27,646 nt of DNA. Origin: Pseudomonadota bacterium (lineage in GTDB: Bacteria > Pseudomonadota > Gammaproteobacteria > Xanthomonadales > Xanthomonadaceae). Within the stretch, counting starts at the first letter, position 1. Every line of letters begins with the position of its first letter. The position numbers and the translations under genes were made by a program. The stretch spans positions 1 to 27,646 of the forward strand of contig JAEWJB010000169.1 in NCBI GenBank assembly GCA_023386795.1, given 5' to 3'. The notes beneath the pieces are model-generated. The model was not told where the DNA came from and did not search any database. It saw only the letters and a list, made by a program, of their open reading frames with translations. This document shows, piece by piece, positions 15,571-22,534 of this stretch.

Positions 15571-15974
15571 GCGCCTTCCAGCTCGACCCACGCCTGGCCG
15601 CCGACAGCGTGTTCGTCGCCGACGGGCCGCTTTCGCAGGTGCGGCTGATGGACGACGCGCGATTCCCGTGGCTGGTGCTCGTGCCGCGTGTGGACGATGC
15701 CAGCGAATGGATCGACCTCGACGGCGGCCAGCAACGCCTGTTGCTGGCCGAGATCAACCAGGTCTCGCGCCTGTTGCAGGCCGAGCCGGGAGTGCAGAAG
15801 CTCAACGTCGGCGCGCTGGGCAATATCGTGCGCCAGCTGCACGTGCACCTCGTCGGCCGGCACCCGGGCGATGCCGCGTGGCCGGGCCCGGTCTGGGGCA
15901 GCGGGCCGGCGCAGCGGTTTGCGCCGGACGAACTGCAGCGGCGTGTCGAAGACTGGACGCACCGGCTACGATAG
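15567..15974 (+). CDS. HIT domain-containing protein
   Basis: HIT proteins are small nucleotide hydrolases or transferases acting on nucleotidyl-phosphoramidates or dinucleoside polyphosphates. The 135-residue product has the motif QLHVHLVGRH (90-99). The first two His (His92 and the presumed nucleophile His94) are present, but the third position of HxHxH is Val96, with a further His at 98. The following DAAWPGPVWG block is, as I recall, typical of a proteobacterial HIT subfamily. The start is GTG at 15567, overlapping the hydrolase stop (GTGA). Substrate unknown. Confidence 0.9.
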   Translation: MSAFQLDPRLAADSVFVADGPLSQVRLMDDARFPWLVLVPRVDDASEWIDLDGGQQRLLLAEINQVSRLLQAEPGVQKLNVGALGNIVRQLHVHLVGRHPGDAAWPGPVWGSGPAQRFAPDELQRRVEDWTHRLR

Positions 15975-16005
15975 GCGCCCGTCCAAGCCACCCGACCCCG
16001 ACCGC

Positions 16006-16173
16006 ATGAAATCCCACGTCGTTGCCGCGCTGATCCTCATCCTCGTCGGCCTGCTGTTCCTGGCCAACAACCTGGGCTGGACGCACCTGAGCATCGGGCG
16101 GCTGATCAGCACCTGGTGGCCGGCCCTGCTGGTGGCCGTGGGCATCGGCATGCTCTTCGGCCGCGGCAAGTAA
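16006..16173 (+). CDS. Small two-TM membrane protein (DUF5668/LiaF-TM-like)
   Basis: This 55-residue protein consists almost entirely of two hydrophobic segments, about 5-23 (VVAALILILVGLLFLANNL) and about 37-52 (WWPALLVAVGIGMLFG). A LGWTHLSIGRLISTW turn separates them and it ends in GRGK. The pattern resembles the LiaI/LiaF-like transmembrane domain (DUF5668). The ATG at 16006 is 31 bp after the HIT stop, so it is likely the last gene of the three-gene unit; a terminator follows. Role unknown; a membrane-stress or structural function is only a guess from the family. Confidence 0.8.
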   Translation: MKSHVVAALILILVGLLFLANNLGWTHLSIGRLISTWWPALLVAVGIGMLFGRGK

Positions 16174-16188
16174 CCGCGCGATGCAATG

Positions 16189-16216
16189 AAAAACGGCGCC
16201 GAAGGGCGCCGTTTTT
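16189..16216. terminator. Bidirectional intrinsic terminator
   Basis: AAAAACGGCGCC (16189-16200), a 4-nt loop GAAG and GGCGCCGTTTTT (16205-16216) form a 12-bp perfect stem with A/T runs on both sides. It therefore can terminate both the small membrane protein gene (plus) and dcd (minus), whose stop codons flank it. Confidence 0.93.
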
Positions 16217-16235
16217 GTTCGCATGGCCGCGCCGC

Positions 16236-16805
16236 TCAGGTCCGCGGCAGGGTCACGCCGGTCTGACCCTGGTACTTGCCCCCGCGGTCGCGGTAGCTGG
16301 TTTCGCACACCTCGTCGGACTGGAAGAACAGCATCTGCGCCACGCCCTCGTTGGCGTAGATGCGCGCGGGCAGCGGCGTGGTGTTGCTGAACTCCAGGGT
16401 CACGTGGCCTTCCCACTCCGGCTCCAGCGGGGTCACGTTGACGATGATGCCGCAGCGCGCGTAGGTGCTCTTGCCCAGGCACACCACCAACGTGTCGCGC
16501 GGGATGCGGAAATACTCCACCGTGCGCGCCAGCGCGAAGCTGTTGGGCGGGATGATGCACACGTCCGATTCCACATCCACAAAGCTGCCGCTGTCGAAGT
16601 GCTTGGGATCGACGATCGTCGAGTTGATGTTGGTGAACACCTTGAACTCGCGCGAGCAGCGCACGTCGTAGCCGTAGCTCGACGTGCCGTAGCTGACGAT
16701 GCGCTGCCCCTGGGCGTCCTGCTTGATCTGGCCCGGCTCGAACGGCTCGATCATGCCGTGCTGTTCGGCCATGCGCTTGATCCAGCGGGCGCTCTTGATG
16801 CTCAT
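16236..16805 (-). CDS. dcd: dCTP deaminase
   Basis: Dcd deaminates dCTP to dUTP, supplying dUMP for dTMP synthesis. The 189-residue protein is the normal length and forms a homotrimer in the family. Visible motifs are SYGYDVRCSREF (43-54), GKSTYARCGI (111-120) and EGHVTLEFSNTT (132-143) with catalytic Glu138. The C-terminal RGGKYQGQTGVTLPR closes over the nucleotide. The ATG at 16805 has AGGAAG a few bases upstream and TAGAAT at 16853-16848 as a likely -10. It lies 86 bp downstream of mrp on the same strand. Confidence 0.97.
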   Translation of the reverse strand: MSIKSARWIKRMAEQHGMIEPFEPGQIKQDAQGQRIVSYGTSSYGYDVRCSREFKVFTNINSTIVDPKHFDSGSFVDVESDVCIIPPNSFALARTVEYFRIPRDTLVVCLGKSTYARCGIIVNVTPLEPEWEGHVTLEFSNTTPLPARIYANEGVAQMLFFQSDEVCETSYRDRGGKYQGQTGVTLPRT

Positions 16806-16847
16806 TCGGTCTTCCTGTGGTGGAGGGGCGGCGCGCGCCGCCTGCGG

Positions 16848-16853
16848 ATTCTA
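16848..16853 (-). promoter_or_regulatory. -10-like TAGAAT for dcd
   Basis: TAGAAT is read on the minus strand in the gap between mrp and dcd. It predicts a leader of about 35 nt that contains the AGGAAG ribosome binding site, so dcd may be transcribed independently of mrp. Confidence 0.4.
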
Positions 16854-16891
16854 GGCACTGCGGCCGCGCGTGTCGCGGCCGCCCGGAGCGC

Positions 16892-17731
16892 TCAACCGAA
16901 CGAGGTGGCGATCGGGATGGCCGCGCGCGGGCGCTTGGCCAACTCCTCGGCCAGGCGCGCGGCGGCGGCGGCGTAGGCCTGCGCGGCCGGCGAATCCGGC
17001 GCGGCGGCGACGATCGGCGTGCCGGCATCGCCCTGCTCGCGGATGGCGATCTCCAGGGGAAGCGAACCCAGCAGCGGTACGCCGTACTGCGCGGCCATGC
17101 GCTGGCCGCCGCCTTCGCCGAACAGGTGCTCGGTATGCCCGCAGTTCGAGCAGGTGTGCACGGCCATGTTTTCGACGATGCCCAGCACCGGCACCTCGAC
17201 CTTCTCGAACATCTTCAGCGCCTTGCGCGCGTCGAGCGTGGCGATCTCCTGCGGCGTGGTGACGATCACGGCCCCCGCCACCGGAATCTTCTGCGACAGG
17301 GTCAGCTGGATGTCGCCGGTGCCCGGCGGCAGGTCGACCAGCAGGTAGTCCAGGTCGTCCCAGAGGGTGTCGTTGAACAGCTGGGTGAGCGCCGAGGTGG
17401 CCATCGGGCCGCGCCAGATCATGGGGGTATCGGTGTCGATCAGCAGCCCGATGGACATGGCTTCCACGCCGAAAGCGCGCAGCGGCTCGATCGACTTGTT
17501 GTCCGGGCTGTCTGGCCGGCCAGCCAGGCCCAGCATGGCCGGCACGCTGGGGCCGTAGATGTCGGCGTCGAGCAAGCCGACCCGGGCACCCTGGCGCTGC
17601 AGGGCCAGGGCGAGGTTGACCGCAGTGGTGGACTTGCCCACCCCGCCCTTGCCCGAGGCAATGGCAAGGACGTTGCGGATGCGGGGATGGGGGGACAGGC
17701 CGCCCTGCGGCTTATGCGCTGGAATCTTCAT
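16892..17731 (-). CDS. apbC: Mrp/ApbC-family iron-sulfur cluster carrier ATPase
   Basis: Mrp/ApbC (Nbp35-like) proteins bind and transfer Fe-S clusters in the cytoplasm using a deviant Walker-A ATPase of the SIMIBI class. The 279-residue product has SGKGGVGKST (26-35), DADIYGPS (55-62), VDLPPGTGD (132-140) and the cluster-binding pair Cys194/Cys197 in HTCSNCGH. It lacks the N-terminal MIP18-like (DUF59) domain of the longer E. coli Mrp; only about 20 residues precede the P-loop domain. The ATG at 17731 agrees with this. It diverges from the receptor gene across a 248-bp A+T-rich region. Confidence 0.95.
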   Translation of the reverse strand: MKIPAHKPQGGLSPHPRIRNVLAIASGKGGVGKSTTAVNLALALQRQGARVGLLDADIYGPSVPAMLGLAGRPDSPDNKSIEPLRAFGVEAMSIGLLIDTDTPMIWRGPMATSALTQLFNDTLWDDLDYLLVDLPPGTGDIQLTLSQKIPVAGAVIVTTPQEIATLDARKALKMFEKVEVPVLGIVENMAVHTCSNCGHTEHLFGEGGGQRMAAQYGVPLLGSLPLEIAIREQGDAGTPIVAAAPDSPAAQAYAAAAARLAEELAKRPRAAIPIATSFG

Positions 17732-17789
17732 GTGCCTATTGTCGGCGAGGCCGGGGGAGCACTGCCAACAACGTGTCGGAAGTCACCCT

Positions 17790-17800
17790 TAAAACGTTTT
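17790..17800. promoter_or_regulatory. Palindrome AAAACGTTTT upstream of the receptor gene
   Basis: A perfect 10-bp palindrome, AAAACGTTTT (17791-17800), sits just upstream of the CRP-type site. The central AACGTT resembles LacI-family operator cores used by carbohydrate regulons. No such regulator is in the window, so the assignment is speculative. Confidence 0.3.
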
Positions 17801-17804
17801 CTCA

Positions 17805-17829
17805 TCACATTAGTGTGATATTCGTCACA
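17805..17829. promoter_or_regulatory. CRP/Clp-type binding site TGTGA-N6-TCACA with overlapping half-site
   Basis: TGTGATATTCGTCACA (17814-17829) matches the CRP consensus half-sites exactly with 6-bp spacing. In xanthomonads the CRP homologue Clp recognises the same motif. An additional TCACA (17805-17809) forms a second, overlapping palindrome TCACATTAGTGTGA. The site is centred near 17821.5, about 61-64 bp before the transcription start predicted from a TAACGT -10 at 17873-17878, the distance of a class I activator site. Confidence 0.7.
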
Positions 17830-17848
17830 TTTTTTCGCTAATTTTCCG

Positions 17849-17878
17849 TTCACGAACCGATGAACCCCGTGTTAACGT
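17849..17878 (+). promoter_or_regulatory. Predicted promoter of the TonB-dependent receptor gene
   Basis: TTCACG (17849-17854) and TAACGT (17873-17878) with an 18-bp spacer form a weak sigma70-like pair, consistent with dependence on an activator at the upstream CRP-type site. The 5' leader would be about 95-100 nt and holds an imperfect hairpin around the T-run at 17915-17919. Confidence 0.4.
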
Positions 17879-17979
17879 CGGGTCAGGGGTGATGCCAATG
17901 ACATGTGCCGGACATTTTTGTCTGGGCCCGCGGCCATTGCTCCGACGAACAGCCACACAGCACAAGGGGATACGCCAAG

Positions 17980-20823
17980 ATGTCGTCCAACCAAGCTTCC
18001 CGCCTCAAGCGGCACCGCCTGACCGCGGCCGTTTTCGCCGCCATCGTCCTGCCGGCCACCGGTTCGGTGATGGCCCAGGAACAGCCCAAGGAGCTCGATC
18101 GCGTCACCGTGACCGGCTCGCTGATTCCGCAGACCGAGATCGAGACCGTTACCCCGGTCACCGTCATTACGGCTGAAGACATCCATACCCGCGGTTTCAC
18201 CAGCGTGGCCGATGTCCTGAAGGCGTCCAGCTTCGCCAGCGGTGGCGTGCAAGGCGCGGAAACGTCCGCCTCCTTTACCCAGGGCGCCGAAACCGTCAGC
18301 ATGTTTGGGCTGGATCCGGGATACACGAAGTACCTGATCAACGGCCGCCCGATGTCGAACTATCCGGCGCTGTACAACGGCAGCGATACGTTCAACAACA
18401 TCAGCGGCATTCCGATCGACGCGGTGGAGCGCATCGAGATCCTGCCGGGCGGCTCCTCGTCGCTGTACGGCTCGGACGCGTTGGCCGGCGTGGTCAACTT
18501 CATTCTGAAGAAGAACTACGAAGGGACCACCGTGCGCGTGCGCGGCGGCACCTATACCGAAGGCGGCGGCAACAGCTTCCGCTTCAGCCTGACCAATGGC
18601 TTCAGCGCGCTCGATGACCGGCTGAATACCGTCACCTCGGTACAGTACGAAACCCGCAACCCGATCTGGGGTTATCAGCGCGACGTTACCGATTCGGTCA
18701 ACCAGGACGGCTATACCGCGCCGGTCGCCTCGCGCGATTACCTGGTGTACGGCTACCGCACCATGGGCACTTCGGGCCTGCGCAATTTCGGCTACCAGCT
18801 GCCCACGGGCCAGGACTGCTCCAATGTCACCTCGCAGTTCGGCGGTACCGAAGACCTGCGCTTCCGTCCCGGCTCGGGCTACTACTGCGGCTCGTTCTAT
18901 TCGCCGGGCTACAAGACCATCCGCAACGGCAAGGACAGCTTCCAGCTGTATAACCGCACCACCTTCGCGGTGAACGACAACCTCGAGCTGTACGGCGAGG
19001 TGCTCTACAACCACGACGAAACCCGTTATGCCGCGGGCAGCAACTACATGTGGTGGGGCACCGGCGCCAAGTACGGCTACTACTACGACCCGGATTACGA
19101 CGCCCTGCTCAACCTGCAGCGCGCCTTCAGCCCCGAGGACATCGGTGGCGGTGGCTATCGCGACATCATGGACAAGGACACCAACGAGTCCTACACCATC
19201 ACCCTGGGCGGCAGCGGCCACTTCGGCGAAGCGTGGGATTACGAGGTCAGCTTCACCCGCAATGAAAGCAAGCTGGACAAGCGCAACTTCGTGCGCTGGA
19301 ACGATCCCATCAACGACTATTTCGACGAGCATGTGCTCGGACCGCAGGATGGTTGGGACCCCTACTACGGCGCTTACCCTGTCTTCCACCCGAATTATGA
19401 CGCGTTCTACTCGGTGATCCCGCCGCAGGACTTCGCCAGCTTCACCGGCTACGGCACCGCCAAAGCCAAGACCTGGGAAGACCTCTTCCGCGCGCAGCTG
19501 GTCAATGCCGACCTGTTCTCGCTGCCGGGCGGCTCGGCCGGCCTGGCAATGGCCGTCGAAGCCGGCAATGAGGGTTGGGACTACACCCCGATCCCGGGCA
19601 TCATGGATGGCGAGATCTGGGGCCAGACCGACGTGGGCGGTGCCGGCCACCGCACCAAGTACGCGGCGATGGCAGAACTGCGCCTGCCCGTCGTCTCGAT
19701 GTTGACCGCCACGCTGTCGGGCCGTTATGACGCATTCGACGCCTACGGCGAAACCGTCGACAAGCCGACCTGGAGTGCTGGCCTTGAGTTCCGCCCGATC
19801 GACAGCTTGCTGTTCCGTGGCAAGTACGGTACCGCATTCAAGGCGCCGACCCTCTCGGACCTGTTCCAGGGCCTGAGCGGCTATTACACCAGCGACACCG
19901 ACTACTACCGTTGCGGACTGGAAGGCTACACCCCGGCCGACACCACCGGCTGCCGTTACAACAGCTCGCAGTACTACGGCACCCAGGCGGGCAACGCTGA
20001 CCTGAAGCCGATCAAGGCGGACACCTGGAACGCGGGCATCGTGTGGGCGCCGGTTGCCAACGCCTCGTTGAGCGTCGACTACTTCAAGTGGGACATCAAG
20101 GACGAGGTGGACCAGCTGTCCGGCGACCAGATCCTGCTGCAGGAGTATTACTGCCGCCTCGGCCAGACCGGCCCGGGCTTCACCTCCTGCGACAACGTTG
20201 ATGCGTGGATCACCCGCGACCCGACCACCGGTGCACTGGAAACCGTGTTCACCCCGAAGGTCAACATCGCCAGCCAGAAGCTGGAAGTGCTGACGGTCTC
20301 GGGCCGCTACCTGCAGGACATCGGCTCGTGGGGCAAGCTGAACTTCTCCGCCAATTACACCACGGTCCTCAAGCATGACCTGAAGACTGACCCGAGCCAG
20401 GAATACATCGACCTGATCAATTCGCCGCAGGCGAACTGGGTCTACGATGCCGGCCCGAAGTGGAAGGCCGATGGGGCGATTGGCTGGGAAATCGGCCGTT
20501 GGACCACCACGCTGTACGCCAACCTGATCGGCCCCACGCCGAACTACCTGGCTTACGTGGGGGATTCGTATGACTACGAATTGCCGCAGTACGGCGTGAC
20601 CGCCGGCAAGTGGGGCACGTGGACGACCTTCAACCTGGGCGTGGACTACCAGGCGATGGACAACCTGCGCTTCACGGTCCAGGCGACCAACATCGGCAAC
20701 AAGCTGCCGGACGACCAGGCCCACAATTATCCGGGCACCAGCAGCACGCCGTACAACAATTACGTGTACAGCGCTTACGGTCGTGCGATCTATGCGGAAG
20801 TGAAGTACGACTTCGGCAACTGA
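17980..20823 (+). CDS. TonB-dependent outer-membrane receptor
   Basis: The 947-residue protein is predicted to be a 22-strand outer-membrane barrel importing a substrate with TonB/ExbBD energy; the ligand is unknown. A signal peptide ends near SVMA (32), then comes a TonB-box-like DRVTVTG (40-46). The plug follows (about 55-180) with LINGRPM, IPIDAVERIEILPGGSSSLYGSDALAGVVNFIL. The barrel contains FRGKYGTAFKAPTLSDLF, NADLKPIKADTWNAG and a C-terminal ATNIGNK...YAEVKYDFGN. There are six cysteines in three close pairs: 280/303, 645/658 and 725/737. It ends in DFGN rather than a terminal aromatic residue. The ATG at 17980 has AAGGGGA nine bases upstream. Regulation probably involves the CRP/Clp-type site. 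Confidence 0.93.
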   Translation: MSSNQASRLKRHRLTAAVFAAIVLPATGSVMAQEQPKELDRVTVTGSLIPQTEIETVTPVTVITAEDIHTRGFTSVADVLKASSFASGGVQGAETSASFTQGAETVSMFGLDPGYTKYLINGRPMSNYPALYNGSDTFNNISGIPIDAVERIEILPGGSSSLYGSDALAGVVNFILKKNYEGTTVRVRGGTYTEGGGNSFRFSLTNGFSALDDRLNTVTSVQYETRNPIWGYQRDVTDSVNQDGYTAPVASRDYLVYGYRTMGTSGLRNFGYQLPTGQDCSNVTSQFGGTEDLRFRPGSGYYCGSFYSPGYKTIRNGKDSFQLYNRTTFAVNDNLELYGEVLYNHDETRYAAGSNYMWWGTGAKYGYYYDPDYDALLNLQRAFSPEDIGGGGYRDIMDKDTNESYTITLGGSGHFGEAWDYEVSFTRNESKLDKRNFVRWNDPINDYFDEHVLGPQDGWDPYYGAYPVFHPNYDAFYSVIPPQDFASFTGYGTAKAKTWEDLFRAQLVNADLFSLPGGSAGLAMAVEAGNEGWDYTPIPGIMDGEIWGQTDVGGAGHRTKYAAMAELRLPVVSMLTATLSGRYDAFDAYGETVDKPTWSAGLEFRPIDSLLFRGKYGTAFKAPTLSDLFQGLSGYYTSDTDYYRCGLEGYTPADTTGCRYNSSQYYGTQAGNADLKPIKADTWNAGIVWAPVANASLSVDYFKWDIKDEVDQLSGDQILLQEYYCRLGQTGPGFTSCDNVDAWITRDPTTGALETVFTPKVNIASQKLEVLTVSGRYLQDIGSWGKLNFSANYTTVLKHDLKTDPSQEYIDLINSPQANWVYDAGPKWKADGAIGWEIGRWTTTLYANLIGPTPNYLAYVGDSYDYELPQYGVTAGKWGTWTTFNLGVDYQAMDNLRFTVQATNIGNKLPDDQAHNYPGTSSTPYNNYVYSAYGRAIYAEVKYDFGN

Positions 20824-20843
20824 TCCAGGTCCTTGCATCAGCA

Positions 20844-20873
20844 GAAACCCCGCTTCGGCGGGGTTTCTTTTTG
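20844..20873 (+). terminator. Intrinsic terminator of the receptor gene
   Basis: GAAACCCCGC (20844-20853), loop TTCG and GCGGGGTTTC (20858-20867) form a perfect 10-bp stem with a UUCG tetraloop, followed by a T-run (20868-20872). It ends seven bases before the stop codon of the convergent sulfotransferase gene. It lacks a T-tract in the minus direction. Confidence 0.95.
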
Positions 20874-20879
20874 AGTAAT

Positions 20880-22469
20880 TCAATCTGCGCGAATGCCCTG
20901 CGAGCGAAGGTATTCCCGCAGCGGTCCAAGCTGGTGTTCATAGCGGCGCCAGCGCGCCAGGTACCCACGCTGCATGGGCTCGCGAACCTGCACCACGCTG
21001 GCCGTGGCCGTGGGTGCCTGGTTCTCCTCGAACCGCATGCACGCCTCGTCCCACGCCAAGCCGCAGTGCGCAAGGAGTGCACGCGTGGTGGATTCCTGCG
21101 AAAGAACCAGGTCCTCATAGGACAGTTCAAGGATCCGGCCGGGAAACACCTGCATCCAGTGCCTCATCAGACGTTCGAATTGCGCGTAGTAATGCCCGGT
21201 ATCGAGCAGATCGAACGAATAACGGGTGAAAGGCGAGCCCAGCGCGAAAAGCTGGCGAAAGTTGCTCAGGCAGCTATCCAGCGGATGCCTCCGCATCAGT
21301 ACCACGCGCGCATTCGGCAGCGCGTGCAGGATATGGCCGATGTAGAGGAAGTTGTGCGGCAGCTTGTCGACGAAGCGCGGCGTGGCCCCGGTGATCGGAC
21401 GGGTCGAGTCCACGTAGGCCTTGCCGAGCGAGGCCCAGTCCATGGTGCTGGTGCGCGACAATGTATCGAGGTCGAGCGGTGCGCGCGTCTGGCTTCCAGA
21501 AGCACGCTTGACCGCGATCGACAGATGATGGAGCTCGCCCGCCGACGTCACCTGCGGGTGCGAACCCAGGATGCGGTCCACCAGCGTGGTGCCCGACCGC
21601 GGCATGCCGACCACGAAGATCGGCTCGTCGCTGCCGTGTCCCGGGTGGCTCCCGAGGGGCCCCGGAAAGGCATCGATGATCGCGGAGAAGAGCGCTTCTT
21701 CCTGTTCGCGCTGGTAGGGACGGCCTTCCCCGCCAGCGGCTTTGCCCCGGCTGTAATGACCAAAGGCCTGCGTGGTGTCGCCGAGGTCTTCATGCTCCTT
21801 CGCCAGCGCCAAGTGCAGGTACAGCCGGGCAAGAGGGTTGGCTTGGTGGCGATGCAACACGGCTTCCCACCGCGCCAGATGGTTGGCTTTCGGATTCTGC
21901 CTTCTGAGGTTGGATAAGGCCGTATACGCCTTCCACTGCTGCTCGTCGGTTTGCAGGCATGCCTCGTACTCGCGTTCCGCCTCGTCGATGCGGCCCGCGT
22001 AGAGCAGCGCCGTGGCGTGGTTGAAACGGCTATTTGCACGCTCCGGCGCACGCGCGACGACAAGCGCGAACGCTTCCGCCGCCGCAACATGCAGACCCGC
22101 CTCGGTAAAGACGACGCCCAATGTGTCCAGCAGAAGCGCGTCGGCTGGCTGCAAAGCCATGGCGCGCCTGGCTTCGACTGCCGCACCCTGGAAATCGCCG
22201 GACAGCGCAAGTGCCTTGGCCAGATAGGTCAGGTAGTCCGCGCGCTGTGCGTTCATGGCCACCGCGCGCGTGAGGTGCAGGCGGGCCGGCTTGAGTTGAC
22301 GCGATTCCAGTGCCGCGACCCCGGCGATGAAATGCACGCCAGGATGCTCGCCGAAGGTCCGCAGCATGGTCTGCGCGATACGCCATGCCTGCGTCCATTG
22401 CGCACGATTGAGCGCCTGGATCGCCTCGTTGTATTGCCGTTCGACAGGAGAGGGAGGAGGTGCGCTCAT
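20880..22469 (-). CDS. TPR-containing sulfotransferase family protein
   Basis: This protein is predicted to transfer sulfate from PAPS to an unknown acceptor. The 529-residue product has an N-terminal TPR array (about 12-245; units such as ADYLTYLAKALALSGDFQGA and ANSRFNHATALLYAGRIDEA). A C-terminal sulfotransferase_3-like domain follows, with the 5'-phosphosulfate loop GMPRSGTT (288-295) and a 3'-phosphate segment RRHPLDSCLSNFRQ. No signal peptide or TM segment is visible, so it is likely cytoplasmic. The start at 22469 has no clear Shine-Dalgarno; longer in-frame starts (22514, 22523, 22616) cannot be excluded. It converges on the TonB-dependent receptor and lies 65 bp downstream of a phytoene-desaturase-family gene on the same strand. 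Confidence 0.88.
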   Translation of the reverse strand: MSAPPPSPVERQYNEAIQALNRAQWTQAWRIAQTMLRTFGEHPGVHFIAGVAALESRQLKPARLHLTRAVAMNAQRADYLTYLAKALALSGDFQGAAVEARRAMALQPADALLLDTLGVVFTEAGLHVAAAEAFALVVARAPERANSRFNHATALLYAGRIDEAEREYEACLQTDEQQWKAYTALSNLRRQNPKANHLARWEAVLHRHQANPLARLYLHLALAKEHEDLGDTTQAFGHYSRGKAAGGEGRPYQREQEEALFSAIIDAFPGPLGSHPGHGSDEPIFVVGMPRSGTTLVDRILGSHPQVTSAGELHHLSIAVKRASGSQTRAPLDLDTLSRTSTMDWASLGKAYVDSTRPITGATPRFVDKLPHNFLYIGHILHALPNARVVLMRRHPLDSCLSNFRQLFALGSPFTRYSFDLLDTGHYYAQFERLMRHWMQVFPGRILELSYEDLVLSQESTTRALLAHCGLAWDEACMRFEENQAPTATASVVQVREPMQRGYLARWRRYEHQLGPLREYLRSQGIRAD

Positions 22470-22534
22470 GCGACTGCTTGGAAGATGCGGACTTCCATGA
22501 TGACCCAGTGGCATCCGCGGCATCCAGTCACGCC

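Noticed and set aside
17872..20883. A 1003-codon open frame on the minus strand opposite the receptor gene
   Set aside because: It is the antisense shadow of a clear TonB-dependent receptor; it is rich in Val/Ala/Arg/His, has no recognisable domain, and would ignore the terminator and promoter signals on the plus strand.
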